Below are positions 8,097 through 16,525 of a stretch of 64,000 nt of DNA, one piece after another. A model generated the notes under the pieces. The model saw nothing but the letters and a program-made list of their open reading frames with translations. It searched no databases and was not told where the DNA came from. Position numbers and translations under genes: made by a program. The first letter of the stretch is position 1; the number at the start of each line of letters is the position of its first letter. Source of the stretch: Streptomyces pacificus (lineage in GTDB: Bacteria; Actinomycetota; Actinomycetes; Streptomycetales; Streptomycetaceae). The stretch spans positions 124,001 through 188,000 of the forward strand of contig NZ_BLLG01000009.1 of assembly GCF_011766325.1 (NCBI RefSeq), given 5' to 3'.

Positions 8097-8305
8097 ACGG
8101 GCAGGGCGGGTCTCCGGCCGCATGGGGCCCTCTGGCCGCGCGTCAGTCCCGTCCGGCCCCCGGGGCCGAGCGAGGCCGGGGACCCGCCGGGCCCCCGGCC
8201 GCGTCCGCGCCCCGGCCGCCCACATGCGGCCCCAGCCGGCAACTCGGGCCGGCCGCTCGCCCGCGTCCGTACGACGGCCACGGAACCCGACGGCCCGTTC
8301 CGGTC

Positions 8306-8347
8306 GGCCGGTGCCCGCCCGCGGCCGACCGCGGGCGGGCACCGGCC
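8306..8347. terminator. Perfect 19-bp stem-loop between rpfA and eno
   Basis: GGCCGGTGCCCGCCCGCGG pairs perfectly with its reverse complement across a 4-base CCGA loop. It lies in the 592-bp gap between rpfA and eno and probably acts as a second, strong transcription barrier protecting eno. The rest of the gap (8037-8628) is GC-rich with no gene seen; the eno promoter must lie at its right end, where the sequence becomes less G+C-rich. Confidence 0.6.
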
Positions 8348-8628
8348 CGGCGCAGCGCGCCGTCTGGCCGGCCATCAGAACCTCTCCCGCGGGTCCTGTG
8401 CCCCCGGTGCCCCCCGTGTCCCGGTGTCCCGGTGCCCCGCGGGCACGGGAGGCGCCCGCGGGGCCGGGGGCCTTGCCGGGCGGGTCTGCTTTTTCGTCCC
8501 ACGGGGCGGGCATCTGCCGACCGACGCCCGCCGGGCGGCTAGGCTCTTGCCGCAAGGCCAAAGCGACCCTGCACCGACACGGCTCAGCTTGTGTCACCTC
8601 ACGCGTCACATCCCAGAAGGAGATGCTC

Positions 8629-9909
8629 GTGCCGTCCATCGACGTCGTCGTAGCCCGGGAAATCCTGGACTCCCGAGGCAACCCCACGGTCGAGGTCGAG
8701 GTCGGCCTCGACGACGGAAGCACCGGCCGTGCCGCCGTCCCGTCCGGCGCGTCCACCGGCGCCTTCGAGGCCCTCGAACTCCGCGACGGCGACCCGGACC
8801 GCTACCTGGGCAAGGGTGTCGAGAAGGCCGTACTGGCTGTCATCGAGCAGATCGGTCCCGAGCTGGTCGGCTACGACGCGACCGAGCAGCGCCTGATCGA
8901 CCAGGCGATGTTCGACCTCGACGCCACCCCGGACAAGTCCTCCCTCGGCGCCAACGCCATCCTCGGCGTCTCCCTCGCCGTCGCGCACGCCGCCTCCGAG
9001 GCGTCCGACCTGCCGCTGTTCCGCTACCTCGGTGGCCCGAACGCGCATCTGCTGCCCGTTCCGATGATGAACATCCTCAACGGCGGCTCGCACGCCGACT
9101 CCAACGTGGACATCCAGGAGTTCATGATCGCCCCGGTCGGGGCGGAGTCCTTCTCCGAGGCCCTGCGCTGGGGCACCGAGGTGTACCACACGCTGAAGAA
9201 GGTCCTGAAGGAGAAGGGGCTCTCCACCGGCCTCGGCGACGAGGGCGGCTTCGCCCCGGACCTGGGCTCCAACCGCGAGGCCCTCGACCTCATCCTGGAG
9301 GCGGTCAGGAAGGCCGGCTACACGCCCGGCAAGGACATCGCGCTCGCGCTCGACGTCGCCGCCTCGGAGTTCTACCAGGACGGCGCCTACGAGTTCGAGG
9401 GCAAGGCCCGCTCGGCCGCCGAGATGACCGAGTACTACGAGGAACTCGTCTCGGCCTATCCGCTGGTCTCCATCGAGGACCCGCTGTTCGAGGACGACTG
9501 GGACGGCTGGAAGACGATCACCGAGCGGCTCGGCGCCAAGGTCCAGCTGGTCGGCGACGACCTGTTCGTGACCAACCCCGAGCGCCTCGCCCGCGGTATC
9601 GAGGAGGGCACCGCCAACGCGCTTCTGGTCAAGGTCAACCAGATCGGCTCGCTCACCGAGGCCCTCGACGCCGTCGAGCTCGCCCAGCGCAGCGGCTTCA
9701 AGTGCATGATGTCCCACCGGTCAGGCGAGACCGAGGACGTCACCATCGCCGACCTGGCCGTCGCCACCAACTGCGGTCAGATCAAGACGGGAGCGCCGGC
9801 CCGTTCCGAGCGCGTCGCCAAGTACAACCAGCTGCTGCGCATCGAGGAGATCCTCGACGACGCCGCGGTGTACGCCGGCCGCAGCGCGTTCCCCCGCTTC
9901 AAGGGCTGA
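8629..9909 (+). CDS. eno: Enolase (phosphopyruvate hydratase)
   Basis: A 426-residue enolase of standard bacterial length. It converts 2-phosphoglycerate to phosphoenolpyruvate in glycolysis and may sit in the RNA-degradation complex. The family landmarks are intact: AREILDSRGNPTVEVEV at the N-terminus, PSGASTG, NILNGGSHAD, GDEGGFAP, SIEDPLFEDDW, the lysine region LVKVNQIGSLTE, and the C-terminal MMSHRSGETED. The GTG at 8629 is preferred over the in-frame ATG at 8623 because AGAAGGAG is then correctly spaced and the protein begins PSIDVV as in other actinomycetes. A strong bidirectional hairpin follows. Confidence 0.97.
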   Translation: MPSIDVVVAREILDSRGNPTVEVEVGLDDGSTGRAAVPSGASTGAFEALELRDGDPDRYLGKGVEKAVLAVIEQIGPELVGYDATEQRLIDQAMFDLDATPDKSSLGANAILGVSLAVAHAASEASDLPLFRYLGGPNAHLLPVPMMNILNGGSHADSNVDIQEFMIAPVGAESFSEALRWGTEVYHTLKKVLKEKGLSTGLGDEGGFAPDLGSNREALDLILEAVRKAGYTPGKDIALALDVAASEFYQDGAYEFEGKARSAAEMTEYYEELVSAYPLVSIEDPLFEDDWDGWKTITERLGAKVQLVGDDLFVTNPERLARGIEEGTANALLVKVNQIGSLTEALDAVELAQRSGFKCMMSHRSGETEDVTIADLAVATNCGQIKTGAPARSERVAKYNQLLRIEEILDDAAVYAGRSAFPRFKG

Positions 9910-9960
9910 GTCCGGCCGCCGGGCCCGGACGGCACCGCCCGGGCCCGGCGGAAGGCCGGT

Positions 9961-10009
9961 TGCGTACGTCCCCGCACACGGTCCCGTACCGTGTGCGGGG
10001 ACGTACGCA
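9961..10009 (+). terminator. Perfect 22-bp stem-loop after eno
   Basis: TGCGTACGTCCCCGCACACG (from 9961) continues for 22 bases and pairs perfectly with 9988-10009 across a 5-base CCCGT loop. It is the clearest terminator in the window, between eno and the septum gene. Confidence 0.85.
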
Positions 10010-10029
10010 CGTGAAGGGGAGGCGCACAG

Positions 10030-10494
10030 ATGGCCCGGGACCGGTTCTCCACCGCGACCAGGCTGCGGCTGCTCGGCGAGCAGACCGCCGCCCGCGTCTA
10101 CCGTTCACAGACCCGCCGCCAGGCCCGGCGCTCCCGGCTCACCGGCCGGGCCGCCTTCCTCGTGCTCGTCGTGTGCTCGATGATCGTCGCACTCGCCTAT
10201 CCGATGCGGGCGTATGTGTCGCAGCGGAACGAGATCGCCGAGCAGCGCCGGCTCGCCGCCGAGGCCGGTGATCGCGTCGAGCGGCTGCGCGACGAGAAGG
10301 CCCGCCTCCAGGACGACGCGTACGTCATGCGGCTGGCCCGGGAGCATCTGCACATGGTCCTGCCGGGCGAGACCGGGTACATCATGGCCGACCCGCTGGC
10401 GGACCGGGCGCCCCGCGCCGAGGAGCAGGGCCGAGGCCGGCCCTGGTACTCGAACGTCTGGGACGGCGTCGACCGGGCCGACGCGCGACGCTAG
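10030..10494 (+). CDS. divIC: Septum formation initiator (DivIC/FtsB family)
   Basis: A 154-residue bitopic protein of the DivIC/FtsB family, which joins FtsL and FtsQ/DivIB in the divisome. A basic cytoplasmic N-terminus is followed by one transmembrane helix (about residues 42-62, FLVLVVCSMIVALAYP), an extracytoplasmic coiled coil (QRNEIAEQRRLAAEAG with further heptads) and the conserved REHLHMVLPGETGYIM region. The GGGGAGG ribosome site lies 8 bp before the ATG at 10030. Its position between eno and DUF501 is the standard actinobacterial arrangement. Confidence 0.92.
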   Translation: MARDRFSTATRLRLLGEQTAARVYRSQTRRQARRSRLTGRAAFLVLVVCSMIVALAYPMRAYVSQRNEIAEQRRLAAEAGDRVERLRDEKARLQDDAYVMRLAREHLHMVLPGETGYIMADPLADRAPRAEEQGRGRPWYSNVWDGVDRADARR

Positions 10495-10659
10495 CCGGGA
10501 CGGCGCGGCACCGGACGGCGGCACCGGACGGCGCCACCGGACCGTGGCGCCGCGAGGCCGGCCGGACGGCGAACCGTCCGTCGGGCGGGCCGGCGCGCGA
10601 CGCCCGGGCCGGACGCCCCCAGCCCATCCACCGAACCGACGAAGAGACCCACACATCCC

Positions 10660-11262
10660 ATGGACACGCCCCCGCCGAGCACGGCGCCCACCCCGCCCAC
10701 CGCGCAGGACATCGCCGCTTTCCAGGAGCAGCTCGGCCGCCCGCCGCGCGGGTTGCGGGCCATCGCCCACCGCTGCCCCTGCGGCCGTCCCGACGTGGTC
10801 GAGACGGCACCGCGGCTGGAGGACGGCACCCCCTTCCCGACGCTGTACTACCTGACCTGCCCGCGTGCGGCCTCGGCCATCGGCACGCTGGAGGCGAGCG
10901 GGGTGATGAAGGAGATGACCGAGCGCCTGCGGAGCGACCCCGACCTGGCGGCGGCGTACCGGGCGGCGCACGAGGACTATGTCCGGCGCCGGGACGAGAT
11001 CGAGGAGCTGAAGGGCTTCCCGAGCGCCGGCGGCATGCCGGACCGGGTGAAGTGCCTGCACGTCCTGGTGGCCCACTCGCTCGCGGCCGGTCCCGGGGTG
11101 AACCCCCTGGGCGACGAGGCCATCGCGATGCTTCCGCGCTGGTGGGACAGGGGCCCGTGCGTGGCCGCCGGAGCGGGCGACTGCGCGGAGGGCGGCGCGG
11201 ACGACTGCCCTGGCAGCGGACCGGAGGGCGGCACGCACACGGGAACGGAGCGCCCCGCATGA
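10660..11262 (+). CDS. DUF501 domain protein
   Basis: A 200-residue protein of the DUF501 family, which is nearly universal in actinobacteria and always near eno, divIC and ppx; its function is unknown. Conserved features include QLGRPPRGLRAIAHRCPCG with a Cys pair, FPTLYYLTCPRA, and the C-terminal VKCLHVLVAHSLAAGPGVNPLGDEA block, whose Cys and His could bind a metal. The last 40 residues are low-complexity. The start is ATG at 10660, and the stop overlaps the Ppx/GppA start by 4 bp (ATGA), so the two are translationally coupled. The 165-bp gap before it holds several CGGACGGCG repeats. Confidence 0.88.
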   Translation: MDTPPPSTAPTPPTAQDIAAFQEQLGRPPRGLRAIAHRCPCGRPDVVETAPRLEDGTPFPTLYYLTCPRAASAIGTLEASGVMKEMTERLRSDPDLAAAYRAAHEDYVRRRDEIEELKGFPSAGGMPDRVKCLHVLVAHSLAAGPGVNPLGDEAIAMLPRWWDRGPCVAAGAGDCAEGGADDCPGSGPEGGTHTGTERPA

Positions 11263-12209
11263 CCCGCGTCGCCGCCGTGGACTGCGGCACGAACTCGATC
11301 CGCCTGCTCGTCGCCGACGTGGACCCCGCCACGGGCGGACTCGTGGAACTGGACCGGCGGATGACCATCGTCCGGCTCGGCCAGGGGGTCGACCGCACGG
11401 GCCGGCTGGCCCCCGAGGCGCTGGAGCGCACCTTCGCGGCCTGCCGGGAGTACGCCGGCATCATCAGGGAGCACGGCGTCGAGGGGCCGTCCGCCGGGGG
11501 CGCGGGGAGGATCCGCTTCGTGGCGACCTCCGCGTCCCGGGACGCGGAGAACCGCGACGAGTTCGTGCGGGGTGTGGCCGGCATCCTCGGGGTCGGGCCC
11601 GAGGTGATCAGCGGCGACCAGGAGGCCGAGTTCTCCTTCACCGGTGCGACCAGGGGACTGCCGGGTCACGAGGAGCGGCTGGTCGTGGACATCGGCGGCG
11701 GTTCGACCGAGTTCGTCATCGGCCGCGGGCGGGTCGAGGCGGCCCGCTCGGTCGATATCGGCTGCGTCCGGCTGACCGAGCGTCATATGCGCGGCGACCC
11801 CCCCGCGCCGCGGGAGATCGCCGCGGTCCGGGCGGACATCGAGGCTGCGCTCGACCTGGCAGGGGAGACCGTGCCGATCCGCGAGGCGGGCACGCTCATC
11901 GGCCTGGCCGGCTCGGTGACCACCGTCGCGGGGATCGCGCTGGGCCTCGACGCCTACGACTCCGAGGCCATCCACCACTCCCGGGTCTCCCGCGACCGGG
12001 TCGCGGAGATCACCGAGCGACTCGTCCGCTCCACCCGCGAGGAGCGGGCCGCGATCCCGGTGATACACCCCGGGCGGGTGGACGTGATCACCGCGGGTGC
12101 CCTGGTGCTGCTCGCGGTCATGGACCGTGCCGGAGTGCCGGAGGTCGTCGTGTCGGAGCACGACATCCTCGACGGCATCGCCTACAGCTGCGCCACCGAG
12201 GCGCGCTGA
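11259..12209 (+). CDS. ppx: Ppx/GppA family exopolyphosphatase
   Basis: A 316-residue ASKHA-fold phosphatase that removes terminal phosphate from polyphosphate or pppGpp. It shows the two phosphate loops, VDCGTNSIRLLVAD at the N-terminus and VVDIGGGSTEFVIG near residue 145, the acidic residue in SGDQEAEFSF, and LAGSVTTVAGIAL near residue 210. It is the short actinobacterial form without the C-terminal HD domain. It overlaps DUF501 by 4 bp. Whether it prefers polyphosphate or pppGpp cannot be decided from the sequence. Confidence 0.92.
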   Translation: MTRVAAVDCGTNSIRLLVADVDPATGGLVELDRRMTIVRLGQGVDRTGRLAPEALERTFAACREYAGIIREHGVEGPSAGGAGRIRFVATSASRDAENRDEFVRGVAGILGVGPEVISGDQEAEFSFTGATRGLPGHEERLVVDIGGGSTEFVIGRGRVEAARSVDIGCVRLTERHMRGDPPAPREIAAVRADIEAALDLAGETVPIREAGTLIGLAGSVTTVAGIALGLDAYDSEAIHHSRVSRDRVAEITERLVRSTREERAAIPVIHPGRVDVITAGALVLLAVMDRAGVPEVVVSEHDILDGIAYSCATEAR

Positions 12210-12489
12210 GGCGGTGCCGCTGCCGGACGGGGCGTCACAGGCCGCGCGGTAGGCATCCCGCCGGACGATCGCCCTTCCGGGCCGGGGAGGGGGCCGGGGC
12301 GGGCCTCCGCGTGGACGGCGGCGGCAGAGCCCGGGGCGTCGCGGCGGGCGGTGGGGCTGCCGCGGGCCGCGACGCCCCGGCCCGCGAGGACGGGAAGTGC
12401 ACCGGCGCCGATCCGATGCGCGACCGGGTGGCTGCCGCCCCGGAGCCGGGGGTGTTTTCCGGCCGCCGGGGCGCCGTCCGCAGGAAACT

Positions 12490-12507
12490 TCGTGAAGTTC
12501 TTCACAA
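12490..12507 (+). promoter_or_regulatory. Rex (redox regulator) operator upstream of ndh
   Basis: TCGTGAAGTTCTTCACAA fits the Rex consensus TTGTGAA-N4-TTCACAA at all but one position. Rex senses the NADH/NAD+ ratio and is known to repress ndh in Streptomyces. The site is about 320 bp upstream of the ndh start, which implies a long leader. Confidence 0.82.
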
Positions 12508-12544
12508 GGAAAAGGGTCCGGGTGGCCGTCGAAAGTGCCCCCGG

Positions 12545-12566
12545 AGGCCCTACCGGGCCTGTTTTT
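12545..12566 (+). terminator. Terminator-like hairpin with T-run in the ndh leader
   Basis: AGGCCC (12545-12550), loop TACC and GGGCCT (12555-12560), followed by G and five T. This is unusual in such GC-rich DNA. It lies about 40 bp after the Rex operator and 260 bp before ndh, so it may act as an attenuator, or end a short RNA. The surrounding 12210-12826 stretch holds no gene that I can see. Confidence 0.5.
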
Positions 12567-12794
12567 ATGCCCAACTCCACTCGTTCCACCGTGCTCCGGC
12601 AGGTGGCCACAGCGCGGTGTGCACGGGGGGAACGGGCTGCTGCTCGCCTTCCGGGGGGAGCGTGGGGCCAGCTCAGCGGGCCGTGCCGGCGTCCTCCGCC
12701 GGGACGGCGTTCCCGCGGGGTGGCATGGCCTCGCTCACGTGGGCGGCGGAGTGTAGCAGAGGGTCCCGCCATCCTTGTGAAGGGGCTCACGAGC

Positions 12795-12811
12795 CCCCCC
12801 TCCGAGGGGGG
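12795..12811 (+). promoter_or_regulatory. C6/G6 hairpin covering the ndh ribosome site
   Basis: CCCCCC (12795-12800) can pair with GGGGGG (12806-12811) across the TCCGA loop. The G-tract is the only Shine-Dalgarno-like sequence before the ATG at 12827, so folding would hide it. A second small hairpin (GGGGCTC/GAGCCCC) begins at 12782. Confidence 0.45.
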
Positions 12812-12826
12812 TGGATACTCGATGGC

Positions 12827-14206
12827 ATGAGCACCACGGAGCGTCCCAGGATCCTCGTCGTAGGCGGTGGGTACGTAGGCCTGTACGCAGCTCGTCGCAT
12901 TCTGAAGAAGATGCGGTACGGGGAGGCGACCGTCACGGTCGTCGACCCGCGGTCGTACATGACGTACCAGCCCTTCCTCCCCGAAGCAGCCGCCGGCAGC
13001 ATCTCGCCCCGGCACGTCGTCGTGCCGCTGCGGCGCGTGCTGCCCAAGGCCGAGGTCCTCACCGGCCGGGTCACCACCATCGACCAGGACCGCAAGGTGG
13101 CCACAATCGCGCCGCTCGTCGGCGAGGCGTACGAGCTCCCCTTCGACTACCTGGTCGTCGCGCTCGGCGCGGTGTCCCGTACCTTCCCGATCCCCGGCCT
13201 CGCCGAGCAGGGCATCGGCATGAAGGGCATCGAGGAGGCCATCGGCCTGCGCAACCACGTCCTGGAGCAGCTGGACAAGGCCGACTCCACCACCGACGAG
13301 GAGGTCCGCCGCAAGGCTCTGACCTTCGTCTTCGTCGGCGGCGGCTTCGCCGGCGCCGAGACGGTGGGCGAGATCGAGGACCTGGCCAGGGACGCGGTGG
13401 GGTACTACAAGACCATCAAGCGCGAGGACATGCGCTTCGTCCTGGTCGACGCCGCCGACAAGATCCTCCCCGAGGTCGGGCCCAAGCTCGGCACCTACGG
13501 CAGGGAGCACCTCGAGTCCCGGGGTATCGAGATCTACCTCAACACCTCGATGGACTCCTGCGTGGACGGCCGTGTGGTGCTGAAGAACGGCCTGGAGGTC
13601 GACTCCGACACCGTCGTCTGGACCGCGGGCGTCAAGCCGAACCCGGCCCTGGCCCGCTTCGGTCTGCCGCTGGGCCCGCGCGGCCACGTCGACACCCGGC
13701 CGACGCTCCAGGTGCAGGGCACCGACTACATCTGGGCGGCGGGCGACAACGCCCAGGTCCCGGACCTCGCCGCCCGCAAGGCCGGCGCCGAGAACGCCTG
13801 GTGCCCGCCGAACGCCCAGCACGCGCTGCGCCAGGCGAAGGTCCTCGGCGACAACGTGATCTCCGGTATGCGGGGCTTCCCGCAGAAGGAGTACAGCCAC
13901 GCCAACAAGGGCGCGGTCGCCGGTCTCGGCCTGCACAAGGGCGTTGCGATGATCGTCATGGGCAAGGTCAAGATCAAGCTCAAGGGCCGGCTGGCCTGGT
14001 ACATGCACCGCAGCTACCACGGCCTGGCGATGCCGACCTGGAACCGCAAGATCCGGGTCTTCGCCGACTGGACCCTCGCGATGTTCCTCAAGCGCGAGGT
14101 CGTCTCGCTCGGTGCGATCGAGTCGCCGCGCGAGGAGTTCTACGAGGCGGCCAGGCCCGCCCCGGCGGCAGCCCGTCCCGCCCCGGAGAAGGCCAAGGCC
14201 TCCTGA
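12827..14206 (+). CDS. ndh: Type II NADH dehydrogenase
   Basis: A 459-residue flavoprotein that passes electrons from NADH to menaquinone without pumping protons. The N-terminal FAD-binding motif is VVGGGYVGLYAA, the second dinucleotide motif for NADH is VFVGGGFAGAETVGE (about residue 167), and the C-terminal FAD-contact region is YIWAAGDNAQVPD. A C-terminal amphipathic part (LKGRLAWYMHRSYHGLAMPTW) should attach it to the inner face of the membrane. The tail is an Ala/Pro-rich segment. The ATG at 12827 is preferred over an out-of-frame ATG at 12822. Control by Rex is likely, and it ends at a strong hairpin. Confidence 0.95.
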   Translation: MSTTERPRILVVGGGYVGLYAARRILKKMRYGEATVTVVDPRSYMTYQPFLPEAAAGSISPRHVVVPLRRVLPKAEVLTGRVTTIDQDRKVATIAPLVGEAYELPFDYLVVALGAVSRTFPIPGLAEQGIGMKGIEEAIGLRNHVLEQLDKADSTTDEEVRRKALTFVFVGGGFAGAETVGEIEDLARDAVGYYKTIKREDMRFVLVDAADKILPEVGPKLGTYGREHLESRGIEIYLNTSMDSCVDGRVVLKNGLEVDSDTVVWTAGVKPNPALARFGLPLGPRGHVDTRPTLQVQGTDYIWAAGDNAQVPDLAARKAGAENAWCPPNAQHALRQAKVLGDNVISGMRGFPQKEYSHANKGAVAGLGLHKGVAMIVMGKVKIKLKGRLAWYMHRSYHGLAMPTWNRKIRVFADWTLAMFLKREVVSLGAIESPREEFYEAARPAPAAARPAPEKAKAS

Positions 14207-14224
14207 CCCCACCCCCGCAGTACC

Positions 14225-14268
14225 CCGAAGGGGCCGTCCGCCATCCGTGGTGCGGACGGCCCCTTCGG
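14225..14268 (+). terminator. Perfect 17-bp stem-loop after ndh
   Basis: CCGAAGGGGCCGTCCGC (14225-14241) pairs perfectly with 14252-14268 across a 10-base loop, 18 bp after the ndh stop. Confidence 0.8.
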
Positions 14269-14406
14269 CGTACTTTGGGCACGCCGTGTACGGGGAAGTT
14301 GTCTGTTTTGCCGTCCATTTGCCCACGGGGGGACTGCGTCCGCGCGCCGCCGGCGTTCACGTGGTGTTGGGCATTTCCGTCAAACAGCGTCACGGAGGTG
14401 TGCGCC

Positions 14407-15714
14407 ATGGCCGATGCCGCTTCGCGGCTGACCGCTCTCGCCGAGGAACTGCTGGGGGAACCACCCCCGATCCGCATCCGGGCCTGGGACGGGAGCGAGT
14501 CCGGTCCCGCCGACGGCCCCGTCCTCGTCATCCGCCACCGGCGAGCCCTGCGCAGGCTGCTGTGGAAGCCGGGCGAACTGGGCCTGGCCCGCGGCTGGGT
14601 GGCCGGCGAGATCGACGTCGAGGGCGACCTGTACGAGGCCCTGGGGAGGCTGGCGGGGATGATCTGGGAGCGCTCCGAACCCGGCCCCGGGCTGCGCGCG
14701 CTTCGCGATCCGCGGTTCCGCTCGGCCGTCAGGGCGCTGGCCGCCCTCGCCGGGCCCCGCTGCTGGCTGCCGGTGCCGCCGCCCCCCGAGGAGATCGCCG
14801 GACGCCGCGGCCCGCTGCACACCAGGGCGCGCGACCGGCGGGCGGTCAGCCACCACTACGACGTCGGCAACGCCTTCTACGAGCAGGTGCTCGGGCCCTC
14901 GATGGTCTACTCCTGCGCCTACTGGCAAGACGGCGGCTCCCTGGCGGACGCCCAGCGAGACAAGCTCGACCTGGTCTGCCGCAAGCTCGCCCTGCGCGAG
15001 GGCGACCGACTGCTGGACGTCGGCTGCGGCTGGGGCTCGATGGCACTGCACGCGGCCCGGGAGTACGGCGCCCGGGTCACCGGGGTCACCCTGTCGAGGG
15101 AGCAGGCCGCGTACGCCCGCAAGCGCATCGCCGAGGAGGGGCTGACCGACCGCATCGAGATCCGGGTCCAGGACTACCGGGACGTCAAGGACGGCCCGTA
15201 CGACGCGATTTCGTCCATCGGCATGGCCGAGCACGTCGGGTCCGTCCGCTACCGGGAGTACGCCGATGTGCTCCACGGGCTGCTGAGGCCCGGGGGGAGG
15301 CTGCTCAACCACCAGATCGCGCGCCGTCCCGAGCAGGACGAAGCGGCCTACCACGTGGACGACTTCATCGACGCCTACGTCTTCCCCGACGGGGAGCTGG
15401 CGCCGCTCGGCAGGACCCTGTCCCTCCTGGAGGAGGCCGGCTTCGAGGCCCGCGACGTCGAGTCGCTGCGCGAGCACTACGCCCTCACGCTGCGCGCCTG
15501 GGTGGCGAACCTGGAGTCCGACCGGGAGCGGGCGGTACGGCACTCCTCGCCGGGCCGTGCCCGGATCTGGCGCCTCTACATGGCCGCGTCGGCCGTGTCC
15601 TTCGAGCGCAACAGGATCGGGGTCAACCAGATCCTCGCGGTGAGGTGCCGGGACGGCGGCGGCTCGGGCCTGCCGCTCAGGGCCCGCGCCTGGACCGAGA
15701 CCGGGGCGGGCTGA
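14407..15714 (+). CDS. Cyclopropane-fatty-acyl-phospholipid synthase family methyltransferase
   Basis: A 435-residue CFA-synthase family enzyme that transfers a methylene or methyl group from SAM to unsaturated acyl chains of phospholipids. The N-terminal lipid-binding part (about 1-135) is followed by the signature AVSHHYDVGNAFYEQVLGPSM, then SAM motif I LLDVGCGWGSMALHAA, and the IGMAEHVG block with the active-site Glu. The C-terminus holds the FERNRIGVNQILAV sequence typical of the actinobacterial branch. Because this branch also contains methyl-branching enzymes, the exact product (cyclopropane or methyl-branched) is open. GGAGGTG precedes the ATG at 14407. It stands as a single gene. Confidence 0.9.
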   Translation: MADAASRLTALAEELLGEPPPIRIRAWDGSESGPADGPVLVIRHRRALRRLLWKPGELGLARGWVAGEIDVEGDLYEALGRLAGMIWERSEPGPGLRALRDPRFRSAVRALAALAGPRCWLPVPPPPEEIAGRRGPLHTRARDRRAVSHHYDVGNAFYEQVLGPSMVYSCAYWQDGGSLADAQRDKLDLVCRKLALREGDRLLDVGCGWGSMALHAAREYGARVTGVTLSREQAAYARKRIAEEGLTDRIEIRVQDYRDVKDGPYDAISSIGMAEHVGSVRYREYADVLHGLLRPGGRLLNHQIARRPEQDEAAYHVDDFIDAYVFPDGELAPLGRTLSLLEEAGFEARDVESLREHYALTLRAWVANLESDRERAVRHSSPGRARIWRLYMAASAVSFERNRIGVNQILAVRCRDGGGSGLPLRARAWTETGAG

Positions 15715-15755
15715 CCTCCCGGAGGAGGGCGCGGTGAGCCGGCCCCTCGGCACCT

Positions 15756-15866
15756 TCCCGGGCCGGGGCCCGCGCCTTCCCTGAACGGGGCGGGGCGGCC
15801 TCCCGGACCGGGGCCCGCGCCTTCCCTGAACGGGGCGGGGCGGCCTCCCGGGCCGGGACCCGCAGG
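15756..15866. repeat. 45-bp tandem repeat, about 2.4 copies
   Basis: Two full 45-bp units starting TCCCGGGCCGGGG (15756) and TCCCGGACCGGGG (15801) are followed by a partial third at 15846. They are non-coding and lie downstream of the cyclopropane synthase gene. Confidence 0.75.
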
Positions 15867-15928
15867 CACCCGGGCCGGGACCCTTCGCGGGGCCCGGCCC
15901 GGGCAGCCGTCATGCGTCCTCGGTACGG

Positions 15929-16095
15929 CTACTCGGTCTTGATCGCGGTGAGCATGTTCAGCCGCGCGGCGCTGCGGGCCGGCCACATCGCGGCGAGCAG
16001 GCCCACCAGTGCCGCGAGCACCAGGAAGAGGCCGATGCGGTCACCGCGTACCGGCCCTTGGCGGCGCTGTCCGCGTCCAGGGCGATCTGGCCGTC
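15929..16095 (-). pseudogene. Decayed FtsX/MacB-type ABC permease remnant
   Basis: The reverse strand ends with a classic FtsX-family C-terminus: a hydrophobic helix (LFLVLAALVGLLAAMWPARSAARL) and NMLTAIKTE before a TAG stop at 15929. Directly upstream, in a different frame, comes GQIALDADSAAKGRYAV (about 16042-16095), which is typical of the extracytoplasmic MacB domain of the same proteins. In intact permeases these parts are separated by more than 100 residues and share one frame. The gene has therefore lost an internal segment and shifted frame. The Pro/Gly-rich sequence further upstream, to about 16236, may be more of it. No ATPase partner remains. Confidence 0.65.
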
Positions 16096-16455
16096 CCCCG
16101 CGGGGCCGCTGCCGTCTGTGAAGGTGTCGGCGGTGAAGGTGTCGGCGGGGCCGGGGCCCTCGCCGGATCGTCCGTCCCGGTGCCCGTTCCCGGGACCCCC
16201 TCCGGTCTGACGGGGCGGCAGCCCGTCCTCCTTTGGTATGACGGTGGCTCCCGGGGCGGCTGCGGGGCGGGCCCGCCCCGCCGGAGCGCCGCGCGACGGA
16301 TCCCCAGGTGTGCAGGGGCGGCGACTTTCCGTCATTCCCACGGGTTGCGGCGGGTGCGCGGGGAGCCCGCCTCGGCAGGTGCAAACGGCCCGCCCGGGTG
16401 GTCTGACTACCCCTCAGTCATCAATAAAATAAGACAACTTAGGCACGTTGTTCCG

Positions 16456-16483
16456 CTGTTGGGGTGAGCCGTGCGGATAGGGT
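16456..16483 (+). promoter_or_regulatory. Candidate bldA promoter
   Basis: TAGGGT (16478-16483) is a good -10 element 42 bp before the tRNA. The best-spaced -35 candidate, CTGTTG (16456-16461), is weak. An A+T-rich patch lies just upstream (16420-16440). Confidence 0.35.
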
Positions 16484-16525
16484 CGTGTGCGAACGCAGAG
16501 CCGCGTACGCAGGACCGCGCAACCA

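Noticed and set aside
12811..15714. 967-residue plus-strand frame joining ndh and the cyclopropane synthase region
   Set aside because: Only its last 435 residues are the real synthase. The upstream part is an out-of-frame reading of ndh, rich in Arg, Pro and Gly.
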